This document shows positions 1-11,493 of a DNA stretch of 64,000 nucleotides, piece after piece. This stretch comes from Zanthoxylum bungeanum (lineage: Eukaryota; Streptophyta; Magnoliopsida; Sapindales; Rutaceae). The position numbers and the translations under genes are program-made. How positions within the stretch are numbered: position 1 is the first letter of the stretch; every line of letters starts with the position of its first letter. The stretch is taken from positions 62,001 to 126,000 of the forward strand of contig SKCR01007813.1 in assembly GCA_019454045.1 (NCBI GenBank). The letters run 5' to 3'. The notes below the pieces were generated by a model. It did not search any database, was not told where the DNA came from, and worked only from the letters and a program-made list of their open reading frames with translations.

Positions 1-1919
1 TCAGTTAGACGGTGTGTCCGAACGAAAATCGAATTTTGTTGGACATGATAAGGTTTATCACGAGTCGCTCTGAGCTATCATTTCCTTCAACAGGATATGT
101 ATTAACAGTGCAAAACTTATTTAGAATAAGGTTCCATATAAATCTGTTTGACAGATTTCATATAGGATATGAACAGGAAAGAAACAGGGTTTCTCATTCC
201 TAATAATTTGGGTATGCCGGGCATAACGTTTGGATGATACCAAACTAGAACCCAAATTGGATAAGTGCCAATAATAGGTTATCCTACGGGAAACCATAAG
301 TATAGTACTTATAAATCTCACATGAGAACAATATAATTGTTGCTCACCATGCGGTTTGCCTAAGAGGAACACCGATATGCAGTGGTCAGTGGGAGAATAG
401 TGATACTCGATGAAAATCGGAGTAATACTATTCAAGGCACGAAGTCCTTAATGGAACACAAACAGTTCATCAGTGATGAATCTGTACCATTAATCTTCGA
501 ATACACAAGAACCGCGTAGATCGGAGAGAATCAGGAAACAACCTGGGGTATGGGTTTCTGATGTAACCCCTTAAAGATGTAAATCTTATGGAGGTATACC
601 AACCGACTACGTACGAGGAAGTGATACAAGGTATCGACTCCCTATTATGGCAAAGTACCATGAGTCCGAAATGGATTCCATGTATAACAACTATGTTTGG
701 ATACTAGTTGTTGTACCGCAAGGCATTATGCCTATTGGTACAGTAAACGTCTTCAAGGAAGACATACATGGATGGCAACATACCAACGTACAAAGCTAGG
801 CTTGTGACGGAAAGGTATCGTTATCAGCATTATGTTAATAACGGTTCAACCTTTTACCTGTTGCCATGGTAAATCCATTTTGATAATGCTTGTTGATACT
901 GCATATTTCATTTATGAAATGTGTTAGTTAATGATCAAAATCGCTTTCCTGAAAAGGAAACCTCTTGGAGGATGCTTACAACATCCTGACGATTTTGTAT
1001 AACCGACAAACAAGGTTTGCGGGTTATTCGATCCATGTTTGGATTGAAGCAAGCATAAGGTTCTTGGAACTGTCGTTTTGAAATAATCATAATGGTTAAT
1101 GATTTGGTTCAAAATGAAATGATTCTTGTGTATATAAGGAGGTTAGTGGGAGCGCACTGACAAGGAAATTCCCATAAAGCAATTGGTGAAAGCTTGGATT
1201 TCATAAAAATTCTCCGTAGAATTCTGGAGAGTAACAACCTTTATTCAAGGAATAAAGATCTACTGGGATAGATTTGGAGTTGTTAATACTCTCTGGGAAA
1301 TTGTACATTTAAAATGTACTTGATATGGTGTCTCATACGCTTTGAGCATATGGAGTCACAATCGGGTCAATCCAAGTGATAGTCACTGGATTGAAGTTAA
1401 GGACATCTGTTAGTATCTTAGAGAACTAAAGATGCTGTCTTAAACTATGGAGAATGAGAACTTGAAGTGACTGGGATCACTACCGCAAGTTTCCAAACAG
1501 TTAAATACTGCGGTACTATAAAGTTTGAATAACGGGACAGTGAGCTGAAAATCTTCCGAGCAAGATACTGTTGCCGAATAAACAACAAATGCGGATTATT
1601 GCTGCAGCTGCGGCAGCAATAGAAGCCATTTGGGTCGATAATAAATCTAATTAGATTAGATATAGTTCTGTTAGCAGCTGAGCTAGGCGTCAGCACAAGG
1701 CTAAAGAATTAAAGGTCTCATCGACGATCCAGATATATACTTCTATATCATCTGATTCGTTCGGATCATACATCGTGGCGATGTGATGATCGTATAAATC
1801 GCGTCAGACGATAATCATGCAAATCCGCTGACGAAAATATTTTCTCAGCAATTTGAGCGAACCGTACATAGTTCGGGTGTGGGACACTTGAGTGACTGGC
1901 TATGTGCCAAGTGGGAGAT
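1..1919 (+). pseudogene. T1: decayed Ty1/copia pol (integrase C-end, RT, RNase H)
   Basis: This is the 3' half of a copia polyprotein, entered part-way by the window start. It lines up by eye with T2 downstream: the first bases match the T2 integrase region around 6380 (NGVS then RRN...LLDM), the stretch near 606-680 matches the start of RT at 6998-7070, and the end near 1880-1905 matches the RNase H C-terminus of T2. No frame stays open for more than about 100 codons, and substitutions and small indels are spread throughout, so it is an old non-functional copy. It ends in a PPT followed directly by an LTR, which fixes its orientation as plus. Gag, protease and the integrase core lie outside the window or are lost. 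Confidence 0.85.
1909..1919 (+). promoter_or_regulatory. Polypurine tract of T1
   Basis: Sequence AAGTGGGAGAT lies immediately before the LTR that starts TGTTGGATAATATGACCC. The same tract precedes the LTR at 8578. In copia elements this purine run primes plus-strand DNA synthesis. Confidence 0.8.
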
Positions 1920-3967
1920 TGTTGGATAATATGACCCATAGCGTCACTATTTGTACAGATCATAGTGTTGTTGTACAAATTAACTATGTGACAAGGAAAT
2001 TGCACTCTCATCATTTGTGATTAGATCACCTTAGATATATAAATGAAGAGAGGTCCATATGATTAGTTCCTGGATTGAGATGATATGAGACAGTATCAGT
2101 CCACGAAGGATTAATCATTAAATATCCCTAGCCGGAGTATTATCGAGACTGGACATCGATAATGCGGAATAGGCTAGTATTGCACTTGTGCGCGTTGTGA
2201 GGGCACAACAACATAGTTCTCATATATTTGGGTATTGGATACTCATGCAAGTGCGATAGGAGGTTGTGTTTCACCGATGGTACGGGAAACAGCTTCGCTC
2301 TGGATAGACCCCTCGGAATCCCATTGATATTATGACTATGTGTCTATGGGAGTCCGACATCAGGGTAGTGTGTATGGTCTTAACCTGAGACTTGCACCGC
2401 TAATGCTTACGACAATCAATATGCTTTAGTTGAGGTCGTCCAGGACTCTAACCGGTTCTGTGTATGCCAATGCTGGGTATATTGAGAATCGTAGAGTATT
2501 GGGTGTGATGTCAAGACGGAAGTATATCACTCCAGTCATAGTAGAGATGATGTCACGCAGGATAAGGTATTAGTGCTCTTAAGTGCTGGCCGGCCATCGG
2601 GATATTATGACAAGGTCATGTATATCCGATTATAGAGACTAGTTACCAGACATCCGATATGTGCTTCGGACGGGGCAGACACTTATCCAGCCCCAGCCCT
2701 AGCACGTGACTATCCGATACTGGGCCGATATACACGATACTTGGTATACTACGCTTGATATAGATCTTAAATATTCTTAGATGAATATGACCGGAGAATT
2801 GGATAGACTTCGTGCTTTGCTAGAAGCCGATCTTGTCTCGTAAATCGGTAGAACGTAGTACTTGGTACGTACGTGATTCGGATACTCCGACGACCGTATT
2901 TACTGCCGACTTATCCGGGGATCTCATGGGTCGCTTCCCAAAGATTCACCAATGACGTATAACTCGCACTCTAAATTAATCTGGAATTAATTAGAAGAGA
3001 GAGAAAATTAATCTGGGATTAATTGCAGAGATATTTTATCTGGGATAAAATATAAATTAAAGAGAGATAACGATTAATTTGGAATTAATCGAGAAATTAA
3101 TATATTTGATATATTAAACGAAATTAGATTTCGACGCAGAATTAAAATTAGATTTTAATTCGGGCGAACGAATTAATTTAGAATTAATTCGTTAGCGACG
3201 TGAATAGTGAATTCGCTAGGCGTAATCATTTAATTACGACGCGACGAAAATTCGTTAATTTAGAATTAGCGAACCCGAGCCCGAGATTGTTTGCGAGCGC
3301 ATTCGTATTTCGAATTCGAGTGCGGCAAATCAAATCAAGCGTCAAATCGCTAGTCACATCTAGCGTCACATCAAGCGTCAAATCATGTCACTTTGAGTGA
3401 TGTGATAATTGATTGGATTGATTGATTGCCAAAACTTGATGTGAGTTGTGGAATGGTTGTTGGCTTTTATTTGTTTGACTTTATAAAGCCAAATTCACAT
3501 GAAATGCTTGTGAAATTCAAATGAGTGTATATAATACACAAATTTGGAAACCAAACACAACTCTCTCTCTCCCATTTCTTTCTTCTTGTTCACGCCCAAA
3601 AGGGGCTGAAAAACTTACTGGTTTTTCAAGGAAAAATCGTGAGCAGTAAGGGAAGCTTGGAGTGTGATTTTGTGGCAAAATCACAAGTGCTAGCACACTT
3701 ACGAGACATGCGAAGGTGATAGGGAAGCTCACCCATGAGCCGGGAACCATTCGACGAAGCTTGGAACTTGACGAAGGACAAAAAACGAAGTCAAAACAGT
3801 GAGCAAAAATCTGCACTGCAGTTCGCCAAAACCAGTGAGCGTTTTTGGAGTTTTGTTGCTTCCGAATCGCACAACCGATCGATGTGAGTATTCCGCAACT
3901 TCGTCGATATGTATTCGCAATGTTTTTCATGCTTATAATCGATCCGGGACCTTAATAGAAACCAACA
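1920..3967 (+). repeat. LTR 1 of the T copia family (shared by T1 and T2)
   Basis: A 2048-bp LTR with TG...CA ends (TGTTGGAT ... AACCAACA). It is homologous along its length to the LTR at 8578-10479 and, in reverse, to that of element B at 17272-19224. A TATA-like TATAAAG sits at 3482-3488. The PPT of T1 abuts its left edge and the leader of T2 follows its right edge, so it serves as 3' LTR for one and 5' LTR for the other. Short ORFs inside it are not genes. Confidence 0.85.
2974..3191. repeat. Row of short hairpins in LTR 1
   Basis: Eight short inverted repeats in succession, each an AT-rich stem round a 3-5 base spacer: for example 3006-3024 (AATTAAT CTGGG ATTAATT), 3034-3050, 3071-3091, 3099-3115, 3119-3133 (CGAAAT TAG ATTTCG), 3139-3161 and 3169-3191. 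The same series is present in the other two long LTRs of the family, at 9599-9784 and 17989-18173. Confidence 0.85.
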
Positions 3968-4635
3968 TTCTCAAGATCCAAGATTGGCACTGGTTTGTTG
4001 GCCAAAGTCAAGACCTTTGTCCATCGCGGATGTGTTTGAATCATAAAGGCTTTGTTCCATATCGTATGTCTTGTCCAAGTTGTGATTTGTTGGCCAAAGT
4101 CAAGATCACTTCTTGTCCATCGACATCGATTACGAAGCTTTCCAAAGACAATGGGTTCCGCTTAACTGGAATCATTAAGCTTGTTGTGCCAAAGCCAAGG
4201 CTTAGTTGATTCAGAGGAAAAGGTTAGGAAAATATATTGGATATATTGGCATATATATTGTATATATGTTTCGGACTTGGAGGTCCACCTACCGGATCTA
4301 GGAATTGGATGAGATCCAATTGATCTTAGAGATCTACCTAGTTAAATATCATACAACTTGTTGGCCAAAGTCAAGGTTGTGTGTTATTTAACAGGATCCT
4401 AGCCCACTAGGAAACTAGGTTTCCCGAGTACTCAACAGAGGGTTAAAGGCTCACCGAAAAATAGTGGGAGGCTAGTATTGAATTTGCGATTTCGTTCAAA
4501 TACTTAGCTTTACGCGCTTTCAAATTATTTCATTAATTATTTTTATTAGTTGGACTAATATATTATTATTTTTCTTGTAACAGTTAGACTGTACACATAC
4601 ATCATTAATCGAATAGTTTGACTATTGCGGTTAAG
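3968..4635 (+). other. T2 leader between LTR 1 and gag, PBS missing
   Basis: Untranslated leader of T2. The LTR end is joined directly to TTCTCAAGATCC, which in element B lies about 1.5 kb inside the leader (near 15725). The expected tRNA-Met PBS (TGGTATCAGAGC, present in B) is therefore gone. The leader carries three copies of the motif TTGTTGGCCAAAGTCAAG, within 3994-4012, 4086-4104 and 4357-4375. No coding region is seen. Confidence 0.75.
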
Positions 4636-5916
4636 ATGACAGGAAAGTTAAGCATTAAGGATATTGTCATGGGCGATAATGTATTTAATGACACAAACTT
4701 TCAAGACTGGGATATGAATCTCAGAATTGTTCTGGGATCCGAGAAGTTGCTCTACACTATAGAGAGACCTCTTGGGCCTAAGCCCCGACCTGATCAGTTG
4801 CTTGAGCTAGAGCTTTGGAAGACTCATAGCGATGACAACGCGACTGCTCAATCGGTACTGCTTGCTGCTATGACTCCGCAATTCCGTCTTCAAAACAAGG
4901 GATTGGATCCATATGAGATGATGGCGAAGTTGCATGATCTTCACCGATCTAATCTTAGATCGTAAAGATATGAGTTGCACAAGAAGCTCTTCCGCGCTCG
5001 CATGTCAGAGGGTATGTCTGTTGAGCACCATGTGTCACAGATGATTGCTGACATTAAGCAGCTCGGACAGATGGGCATCGTCTTCGAGGCTAAGACTTCA
5101 GTAGATTTGATCCTACAGTCTCTCCTCGACACTTGGAGTGGGTTAATCATGAACTACAACATGTTGAACCAAGACCAAACTCTTAGAGAGTTGATGTCCA
5201 CACTGCGCGAAGCACAAAAAGAGCTCCTTAAGGGCAAGAAGCGCGAGGCGCACTTCGCTTCAACATCTCAGACTTCGAGGGCTTGGCCCAAGGCGACTGG
5301 AGGTGTAAAGAAGAAGAAGAAGAAGAAAGGCATGGCCAAATCGTTAAAACCTTCTGGGAAGGGTAAGGACATATCCCAAGATGTATGTCTGCAGTGCGGG
5401 AAGCGGGGTCACTGGAAGCGTGACCGCCGCGAGTACAAGGCACCGGCTTCGGGTATGTTTGTTATAGAAATAAACATGTCTACTACTAGTTTTAAAAATT
5501 GGATTTTTGATTCTGGTTGTGGTACTCATATATGTACTGATGTGTAGGATCTGCAGATTAGCAGGAGACTGGCCTCAGGAGAGATTGACCTCCGCGTTGG
5601 AAATGAGACACGAGTCGCCGTTTTGGCCATTGGCACTTTTGTTTTGGAACTGCCCTCGGGGCATGTACTTAAACTTACAGACTGTTATTATGTACCTAGT
5701 TTGACTAGGAATATTATTTATGTATCTATGTTAGCCCAATGTGGGTACACTTTTGTATTTAGAAACACTGGGTGTTTTATGTATAAAAATGATATGGAAA
5801 TTTGCACTGCTGATGTAAATAATGGTCTTTATATTTTGAATATGAATCAATCTCAAACATATAATGTAACAAACAAAAGGCTTAAAGTAAGTAACAAAGA
5901 TGAAACTTACATGTAG
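4636..5916 (+). pseudogene. gag-PR: T2: copia gag and protease region
   Basis: The ATG at 4636 (MTGKLSIKDIVMG) matches the start of the B gag protein, so I prefer it to the longer open frame. The gag core (MNLRIVLGSEKLLYTIERPLG region) runs to a Lys-rich tract near 5305 and a CCHC zinc knuckle, CLQCGKRGHWKRDRR, at about 5388-5430, whose last Cys has become Arg. The protease active site reads WIFDSGCGTHIC near 5500-5530. Stops at 4963-4965, 5545-5547 and 5914-5916 lie in one continuous frame; the last replaces a Trp codon by comparison with related proteins. The gene packages RNA (gag) and matures the polyprotein (protease), but this copy cannot be translated through. Confidence 0.9.
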
Positions 5917-6947
5917 CATCGTCGTCTGGGACACATAAACAAGACACGTATATCCACACTTTCGAAGAGTGGGTACTTGGACGGATTTGATCCAAATTCA
6001 TATGACGTCTGCGAATCTTGTTTATTAGGCAAAATGCCTAAATCACCTTTTAGCGGTAAAGGTGCACGTGCCACCGAACTGTTAGCCCTCATTCATAATG
6101 ACGTATGTGGGCCCATGTCTAGCCAGGCTAGAGGTGGATATGAATACTTCGTAACCTTTACGGATGATGCATCGCGTTATGGTTATGTGTATCTTATGAG
6201 ACACAAGTCGGAAACCTTTGAGAAATTCAAAGAGTTTCGACACGAAGTAGAAAAACAGACCGGCAAAAGTATTAAGACATTACGGTCAGACCGTAGTGGA
6301 AAATACTTAAGCAATGAGTTTCTTGATTACTTGAAAGAATATGGTATTCTTTCACAGTGGACTCCTCCCGGAACACCGCAATTAAACGGTGTGTCCTAAC
6401 GGAGAAACCGAACTTTGTTAGACATGGTAAGGTCTATGATGAGTCGCACAGAGCTACCTATTTCCTTCTGGGGATATGCATTGAACAGTACAATACTTAT
6501 TTTAAATAAGGTTCCATCAAAGTCTGTTAAACAGACTCCGTATGAAATATGGACAGGAAATAAACCGGGTTTCTCATTCCTGAAGATTTGAGGTTGCTGG
6601 GCATACGTCAAACGTTTGGAAGGTACCAAACTATAACCCAAATCGGATAAATGCCTATTTGTAGGATATCCTAGGGAAACCAAAGGATATTACTTCTATC
6701 ACCACAAGAGAACAAAGTATTTGTTGCTCTACATGCGGTTTTCCTTGAGAATGAATTCCTAAATGTAGTGATAAGTCGGAGGAAAGTAGAACTCGATGAA
6801 AATCGGAGTGATACTGTTCTTGGCACAGAATCCTTAACGGAACATGAACAGTCCATCATGGATGAGACTGTACCACAATCTTCGAATACACAAGAATCGT
6901 GTAGGTCGGAGAGAGTCAGAAAATAACCTGAGAGGTATGGGTTTCTG
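5917..6947 (+). pseudogene. IN: T2: copia integrase
   Basis: The GAG-pre-integrase/HHCC segment starts HRRLGHIN and ends CESCLLGKM (5917-6035). The catalytic core follows: first Asp in DVCGPM, second in LRSDRSGKYLS (commonly DRGGEY in this family), while the third acidic residue position reads NGVS-stop-RRN at 6397-6399, so Glu has been replaced by a stop. After about 6600 the frame shifts and the C-terminal region, with KPGFS-like and YYFYH-like stretches, is recognisable only by comparison with B. The enzyme would join element cDNA to host DNA; this copy is dead. Confidence 0.88.
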
Positions 6948-6959
6948 ATCTCACCTCAT

Positions 6960-8152
6960 GTGGATATTAATCTTATTGAGGATAACGAGCCGGCTACGTA
7001 TGAGGAAGCGATACAAGATATCGATTCCGCTTTATGGCAAGAAGCCATGAAGTCCGAAATGGATTCCATGTACACCAACCAAGTTTGGACACTGGTTGAT
7101 GCACCAGAAAGCGTAAAGCCTATTGGTTGCAAATGGGTCTTCAAGAAGAAGACTGACATGGATGGCAACGTAAAAACGTACAAAGCTAGGCTTGTAGCGA
7201 AAGGGTATCGTCAACGACATGGTGTCGATTACGACGAAACTCTTTCACTCGTTGCCATGATTAAATCCATTCGGATAATGCTTGCTATTGCTGCATATTT
7301 CGATTACGAGATATGGCAGATGGACGTCAAAACCGCTTTCCTCAACGAAAACCTTTTGGAGGATGTTTATATGCAACAGCCTGGCGGGTTTGTCGTACCA
7401 AGACTTGCAAACAAGGTTTGTAAGTTAAATCGATCCATTTATGGATTGAAGCAAGCATCGCATTCTTGGAACAAAGGTTTTGATGAGATCATAAAAGAAT
7501 ATGATTTCGTTCAAAACGAGGATGATCCTTGTGTATATAAGAAGGTTAATGGGAGCGCACTGACATTCATTGTCCTTTACATTGATGATGTATTGCTTAT
7601 TGGCAATGACATTCCCATGTTAACATCAGTGAAAGCTTGGCTTTCATTAAAATTCTCCATGAAGGATCTGGGAGAAGCAACCTTTATTCTAGGAATAAAG
7701 ATCTACCGGGATAGATCTAGAAAGTTGTTTGGACTCTCCCAGAGCACGTACATTGACAAAGTGTTGAAGGGATTCAACATGGATAAGTCCAAGAGGGGAC
7801 TGTTGCCAGTGTCACATGGCATCACTCTATCTAAGGACATGTGTCCTAAAACTCAAGATGAGAGAGACAACATGAGTCGGATACCGTTCGCCTCGGCAGT
7901 CGGATCGATCATATATGCCATGATATGTACGCGACCTGATGTCTCGTATGCTTTAAGCATGTGTAGTCGCTATCATACCGATCTAGGTGATGGTCACTGG
8001 ATGGCGGTTAAGAATATCCTAAAGTATCTTAGACGAACTAAGGATGCTTTCTTAATCTATGGAGATGGAGAACTTGAGGTAACTGGGTTTACCGATGTAA
8101 GTTTCAAACCGATAAAGACAACTGCAAGTCACAATCCGGGTACATATTTTGT
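6960..8152 (+). pseudogene. RT: T2: copia reverse transcriptase, frame open but element broken
   Basis: An open stretch of about 398 codons. It contains the copia RT blocks LWQEAMKSEMDSMYTNQVW, KARLVAKGYRQRHGVDY, IWQMDVKTAFLN (first catalytic Asp), IYGLKQASHSW and VLYIDDVLLIG, where YIDD holds the paired active-site Asp residues. The connection region (GSIIYAMICTRPDVSYALS) follows. The frame is lost near 8150, where the protein should pass into RNase H. This is the best preserved part of T2, and RT activity of the fragment alone cannot be judged. Confidence 0.9.
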
Positions 8153-8563
8153 TTGAATAACGGAGCAGTAAGCTGGAAATCTTCCAAGCAAGAGACTGTT
8201 GCCGATTCAATAATAGAAGAGGAGTACATTGCTGCAGCTGAAGCAGCAAAAGAGGCAGTTTGGATCCGTAAATTCCTAATTGGATTAGGAGTAGTTCCGT
8301 TAGCAGCTGAGCCCGTTCCATTGTATTGTGAAAATAACGGGGCTATAGCACAGGCTAAGGAACCGCGGTCTCATCAACGATCCAAGCATGTTCTTCGACG
8401 TTTCCATCTGATTCGTGAGATCATACATTGTGGCGATGTGAAGATAAAGAAGGTCGCATCAGAGGACAATATTGCAGATCCGCTGACGAAAGCTATTCCT
8501 CAGCAAAATTTTGAGCAACATGTACATAGTTCAGGTATTAGATGCTTGAGTGGCTGGCTATAG
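8153..8563 (+). pseudogene. RH: T2: copia RNase H
   Basis: The frame is shifted relative to the RT frame. It reads NNGAVSWKSSKQETVADS, EEEYIAAAEAAKEAVWIRKF, LYCENNGAIAQAKEP, RSKHVLRRFHLIREI and EDNIADPLTK, the ordered RNase H motifs of copia polyproteins, with normal length to the natural stop at 8561-8563. In this family RNase H removes the RNA strand during reverse transcription. The PPT follows four bases after the stop. Confidence 0.9.
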
Positions 8564-8566
8564 GCC

Positions 8567-8577
8567 AAGTGGGAGAT
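8567..8577 (+). promoter_or_regulatory. Polypurine tract of T2
   Basis: AAGTGGGAGAT directly precedes the LTR starting TGTTCGAAAATTATGACCC. Confidence 0.85.
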
Positions 8578-10479
8578 TGTTCGAAAATTATGACCCATAA
8601 CGTCACTATTTGTAAAAGACATTGTGGTTTTTGTACAAATTAACTATGTGACAATGAAAATTGCATTTTATCACTTTGTAATTTGATTACTTTAATATAT
8701 AAATGATAAAAGTCCTTATGATTAGTTCCGGATTACAAGATATGAGACAGTATCAATCCATAACGGTTTAATCATTAAATATCCCTAGTCGTAGTATTAT
8801 CGAGACTGGACATCGATAATACGGAATAGACTAATATTGCACTTGTACGTGTTATGGAAGCGTAACAACATAGTTCTCATATATTTAAGTATTGGATATT
8901 TATGCAAGTGTGATAGGAGGTTGTGTTCACCGATGGTACGGAATCAGCTTCGCTCTGGATAGACCCCGCAGAATCCCATTGGTAGTATGACTATGTGTCT
9001 ATGGGAATCCGCATCAGGGTAGGTGTATTTGGTCTTAACCTGAGACTTGCATCGCTAGTATTTGCGACAATCAATACGCTTTGGTTTTGGTCGTCCAGGA
9101 CTTTAACAGGTTCTGTGTACGCCTCTTCAGGGTTTATTGAGAATCGTAGTGTATTGGATGTGATGTCAAGATGAAGATGATGATCACACATGGATACAGA
9201 ACTGGTGCTCTAATGTATTGCAACCATCAGGATAATATGACTAGGTCATGATTACTCGATTAGAGAGACTAGTTGCTTGTGATCCGATATATGCTTCGTA
9301 CGAGGCAGACACTATTCCAGCCCCAGGCCTTGCATGTGACATCCGATACTAGATCGTAATACGCAATACTACGTATACTACAACTGACATAGATTATATA
9401 TTCCTTTAAGAATATTTCTTGAGAATTGGGTAGGCACGATGCTTTGCTAGAAGCCAACCATGTCTCGTAAATCGGTAAAAATATAGTACAAGATACGTAC
9501 GTGTTCGGATAGTTCGACGACCGGATTTACTGCCAACATATCCAGGGATCTCATGGGTCGCTTCCCGAAGATTCACCGATGACGTATGATTCGAACATAA
9601 TTAATCTGGGATTAATTACAGAGAGATTTTATCTGGGATAAAATACTATTTGAAGAGAGAGAACGATTAATTTGGAATTAATCGATAAAAAAATATATTC
9701 GATATATTAGACGAAATTAGATTTCGACGCGGAATTAAAATTGGATTTTAATTCGGGCAAACGAATTAATTTAGAATTAATTCGCGAGCGATGTGAATAG
9801 TAATTTTGCTAGGCATAATTATTTAATTAAATTTGATTTAATTAAATCACAACGGAAAGTTCGTTAATTTGGAATTAGCGAACCCGAGCCCGAGAGTGTT
9901 TGCGGGCCCACTCGGATTTTGAATTCAAGTGGGGCCCACATGTCACATCACAAGTCACATCACTTGTCACTTTAATCAACTTTATGGTGATGGGTTTTGG
10001 TGGGTTAGTGAAGACTTGTTTTACACTCCAAGTTGGTGAGATATTGACATATACCATATATTGATTTTGGTATATCTAATTTTGATTTTTGAAATACAAA
10101 ATAAGTCAACGCACTTCATCTAATTCTCTCTCTCACTCACGGTTTTGGAAGCTTTTTCTGTCCCTCTCCATTTCTCTCATTGCCGAGAGTTACGAGGAAG
10201 ATTTGGAATTTTTGTAGCAAAAATTTCACAAGCTAGCACTTACTATGAATCATTCAAGGTGATAGGGAAACCAACCTTTGAGCTTGGAATCACCATTAAG
10301 CTTGGAGCTTGGATTTCTACTTCAAAGAGGAAGCTTGGAGACTTCTCAAAGGAGCAAAAGTTTTTGTGTTCAACACCTCCAAAATCCGATCAAAGTAAGT
10401 TTAATTCCGCTATTCTTCTTTGAGTATTCACTTGATTTCATTGCTTAAAATGATCTTGGGACATCTTAGAAACCCAACA
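8578..10479 (+). repeat. LTR 2 of the T copia family (3' LTR of T2)
   Basis: A 1902-bp LTR from TGTTCGAA to ACCCAACA, homologous to LTR 1 but clearly diverged by substitutions and indels. It carries its own copy of the hairpin row (9599-9784). The five bases after it are ATATC; the matching TSD would lie left of T1, outside the window. Confidence 0.85.
9599..9784. repeat. Row of short hairpins in LTR 2
   Basis: Same ordered inverted repeats as at 2974-3191, from AATTAAT CTGGG ATTAATT at 9599-9617 to CGAATTAATT TAG AATTAATTCG at 9762-9784. Confidence 0.85.
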
Positions 10480-10978
10480 ATATCCCTAAACCCATGGACA
10501 TTTTTTTGCCAAACTTTTCAAATTTTGTAACAACAAAATTCATGGTTAAATGCCTTCATAATGAAGATATTAAACCTCTACCTTAATACACATTTTGTAT
10601 GTCATTTTTAAATAATGTGTATTGATATCAAATATTAATACACATTTTAATTCAAAATAATAATTAAATTATCATATAATTTAATATTTACAAAATATAA
10701 ATATAAATATAAATATATATGATTATATCATAATGATTAAATAATGATTTTGAATAAATCATTCATTAGAGAATCAATGGTATTAAGGTTAAAATTAATT
10801 AGAGGGGTATGACATAAATTATGACCCGACTCTAATTATGAGTAACTCGTGAAAGGCCAATCTGTATATAATGACTATGTCGATGTAAATCGACATAGTT
10901 CGACTTATATAATATATCTACAGTAGAAAGACTTGAGTGCTCTAATCGTTCAAGTACCGAATCAATCCTTAAGGAAGA
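10480..10978. other. AT-rich stretch between two elements, no gene seen
   Basis: About 500 bases lying between the T2 3' LTR and the left end of element A. It is strongly AT-rich, has no long ORF and no domain I recognise. A perfect 11-bp inverted repeat with a 4-base loop (ACTATGTCGAT GTAA ATCGACATAGT) lies at 10874-10899. It may be the original insertion target of A or a piece of another repeat. Confidence 0.6.
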
Positions 10979-11209
10979 TGTTGGGGGAGATGTGGAATCC
11001 CTAGGGTCGGATCGGTGCCCCACGTTGCGGAAGTGGGTCTAACTCATGGATATCAAGCATTGGTATATTTTAAATATTTTATGTAAAACTACAGTCCGTT
11101 TTGAGTCTATAGGACAAAACGGGGATCAAAATGAAGTTTGGAAACTTCGGAAAGGAGAAAATGAAGTTTTAGTAAGTATCAGCTCTCGCGTCGCGACGCT
11201 ATAACTTGG
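10979..11209 (-). repeat. Element A 3' LTR, terminal fragment
   Basis: Minus-strand LTR end, ...CCCCAACA at 10979. It matches 62149-62376 closely: both contain GATGTGGAA, GGTGCCCCAC and GAGAAAATGAAGTTT in the same order. It is cut at 11209 by element B, whose TSD CTTGG occupies 11205-11209 and 19225-19229. The five bases outside the element, GAAGA at 10974-10978, would be A's TSD, but the partner is out of view. Confidence 0.85.
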
Positions 11210-11410
11210 TGTTGGAAATTCTAATCCATGTCCCAAGATCAAAAGAGCAAACAAATATATATAAATGAATGAACAATATTGAAGTATGGCGGAATCATAC
11301 TCACAAAGATCGGAATGCGGATGCGTTGATGAAAAGAAAACTTTCTTCTTTGTGCAGTGAAGGTTTCGGCCAAGGTGAGTGGGGAAGCTCCAAGCCTTCT
11401 TTGATCCTTC
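11210..11410 (-). repeat. Element B 3' LTR remnant
   Basis: About 200 bases nearly identical to 17272-17471 of the 5' LTR (TGTTGGAAATTCTAATCC start, GATCGGAATGCGGATGCG inside). The remaining about 1750 bp of this LTR, the PPT and the RNase H end are missing, so the element lost them in one deletion. Confidence 0.9.
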
Positions 11411-11493
11411 CAACAGTATCTTGCTTGGAAGATTTCCAGCTCAGTATCTTGTTGAATCGGCAACAGTATCTTGCTTGGAAGATTTCCAGCTCA
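11411..11493 (-). repeat. 50-bp partial duplication at the B deletion junction
   Basis: A 33-base block starting CAACAGTATCTTGCTTGG occurs at 11411-11443 and again at 11461-11493, a 50-base spacing. It is RNase H coding sequence (SWKSSKQDTVA on the minus strand) next to the truncated LTR. Confidence 0.85.

Noticed and set aside
3517..4209. ORFs of 136-137 codons on both strands in LTR 1 and leader
   Set aside because: No counterpart ORF in the homologous LTR 2 or B LTR, so no conservation.
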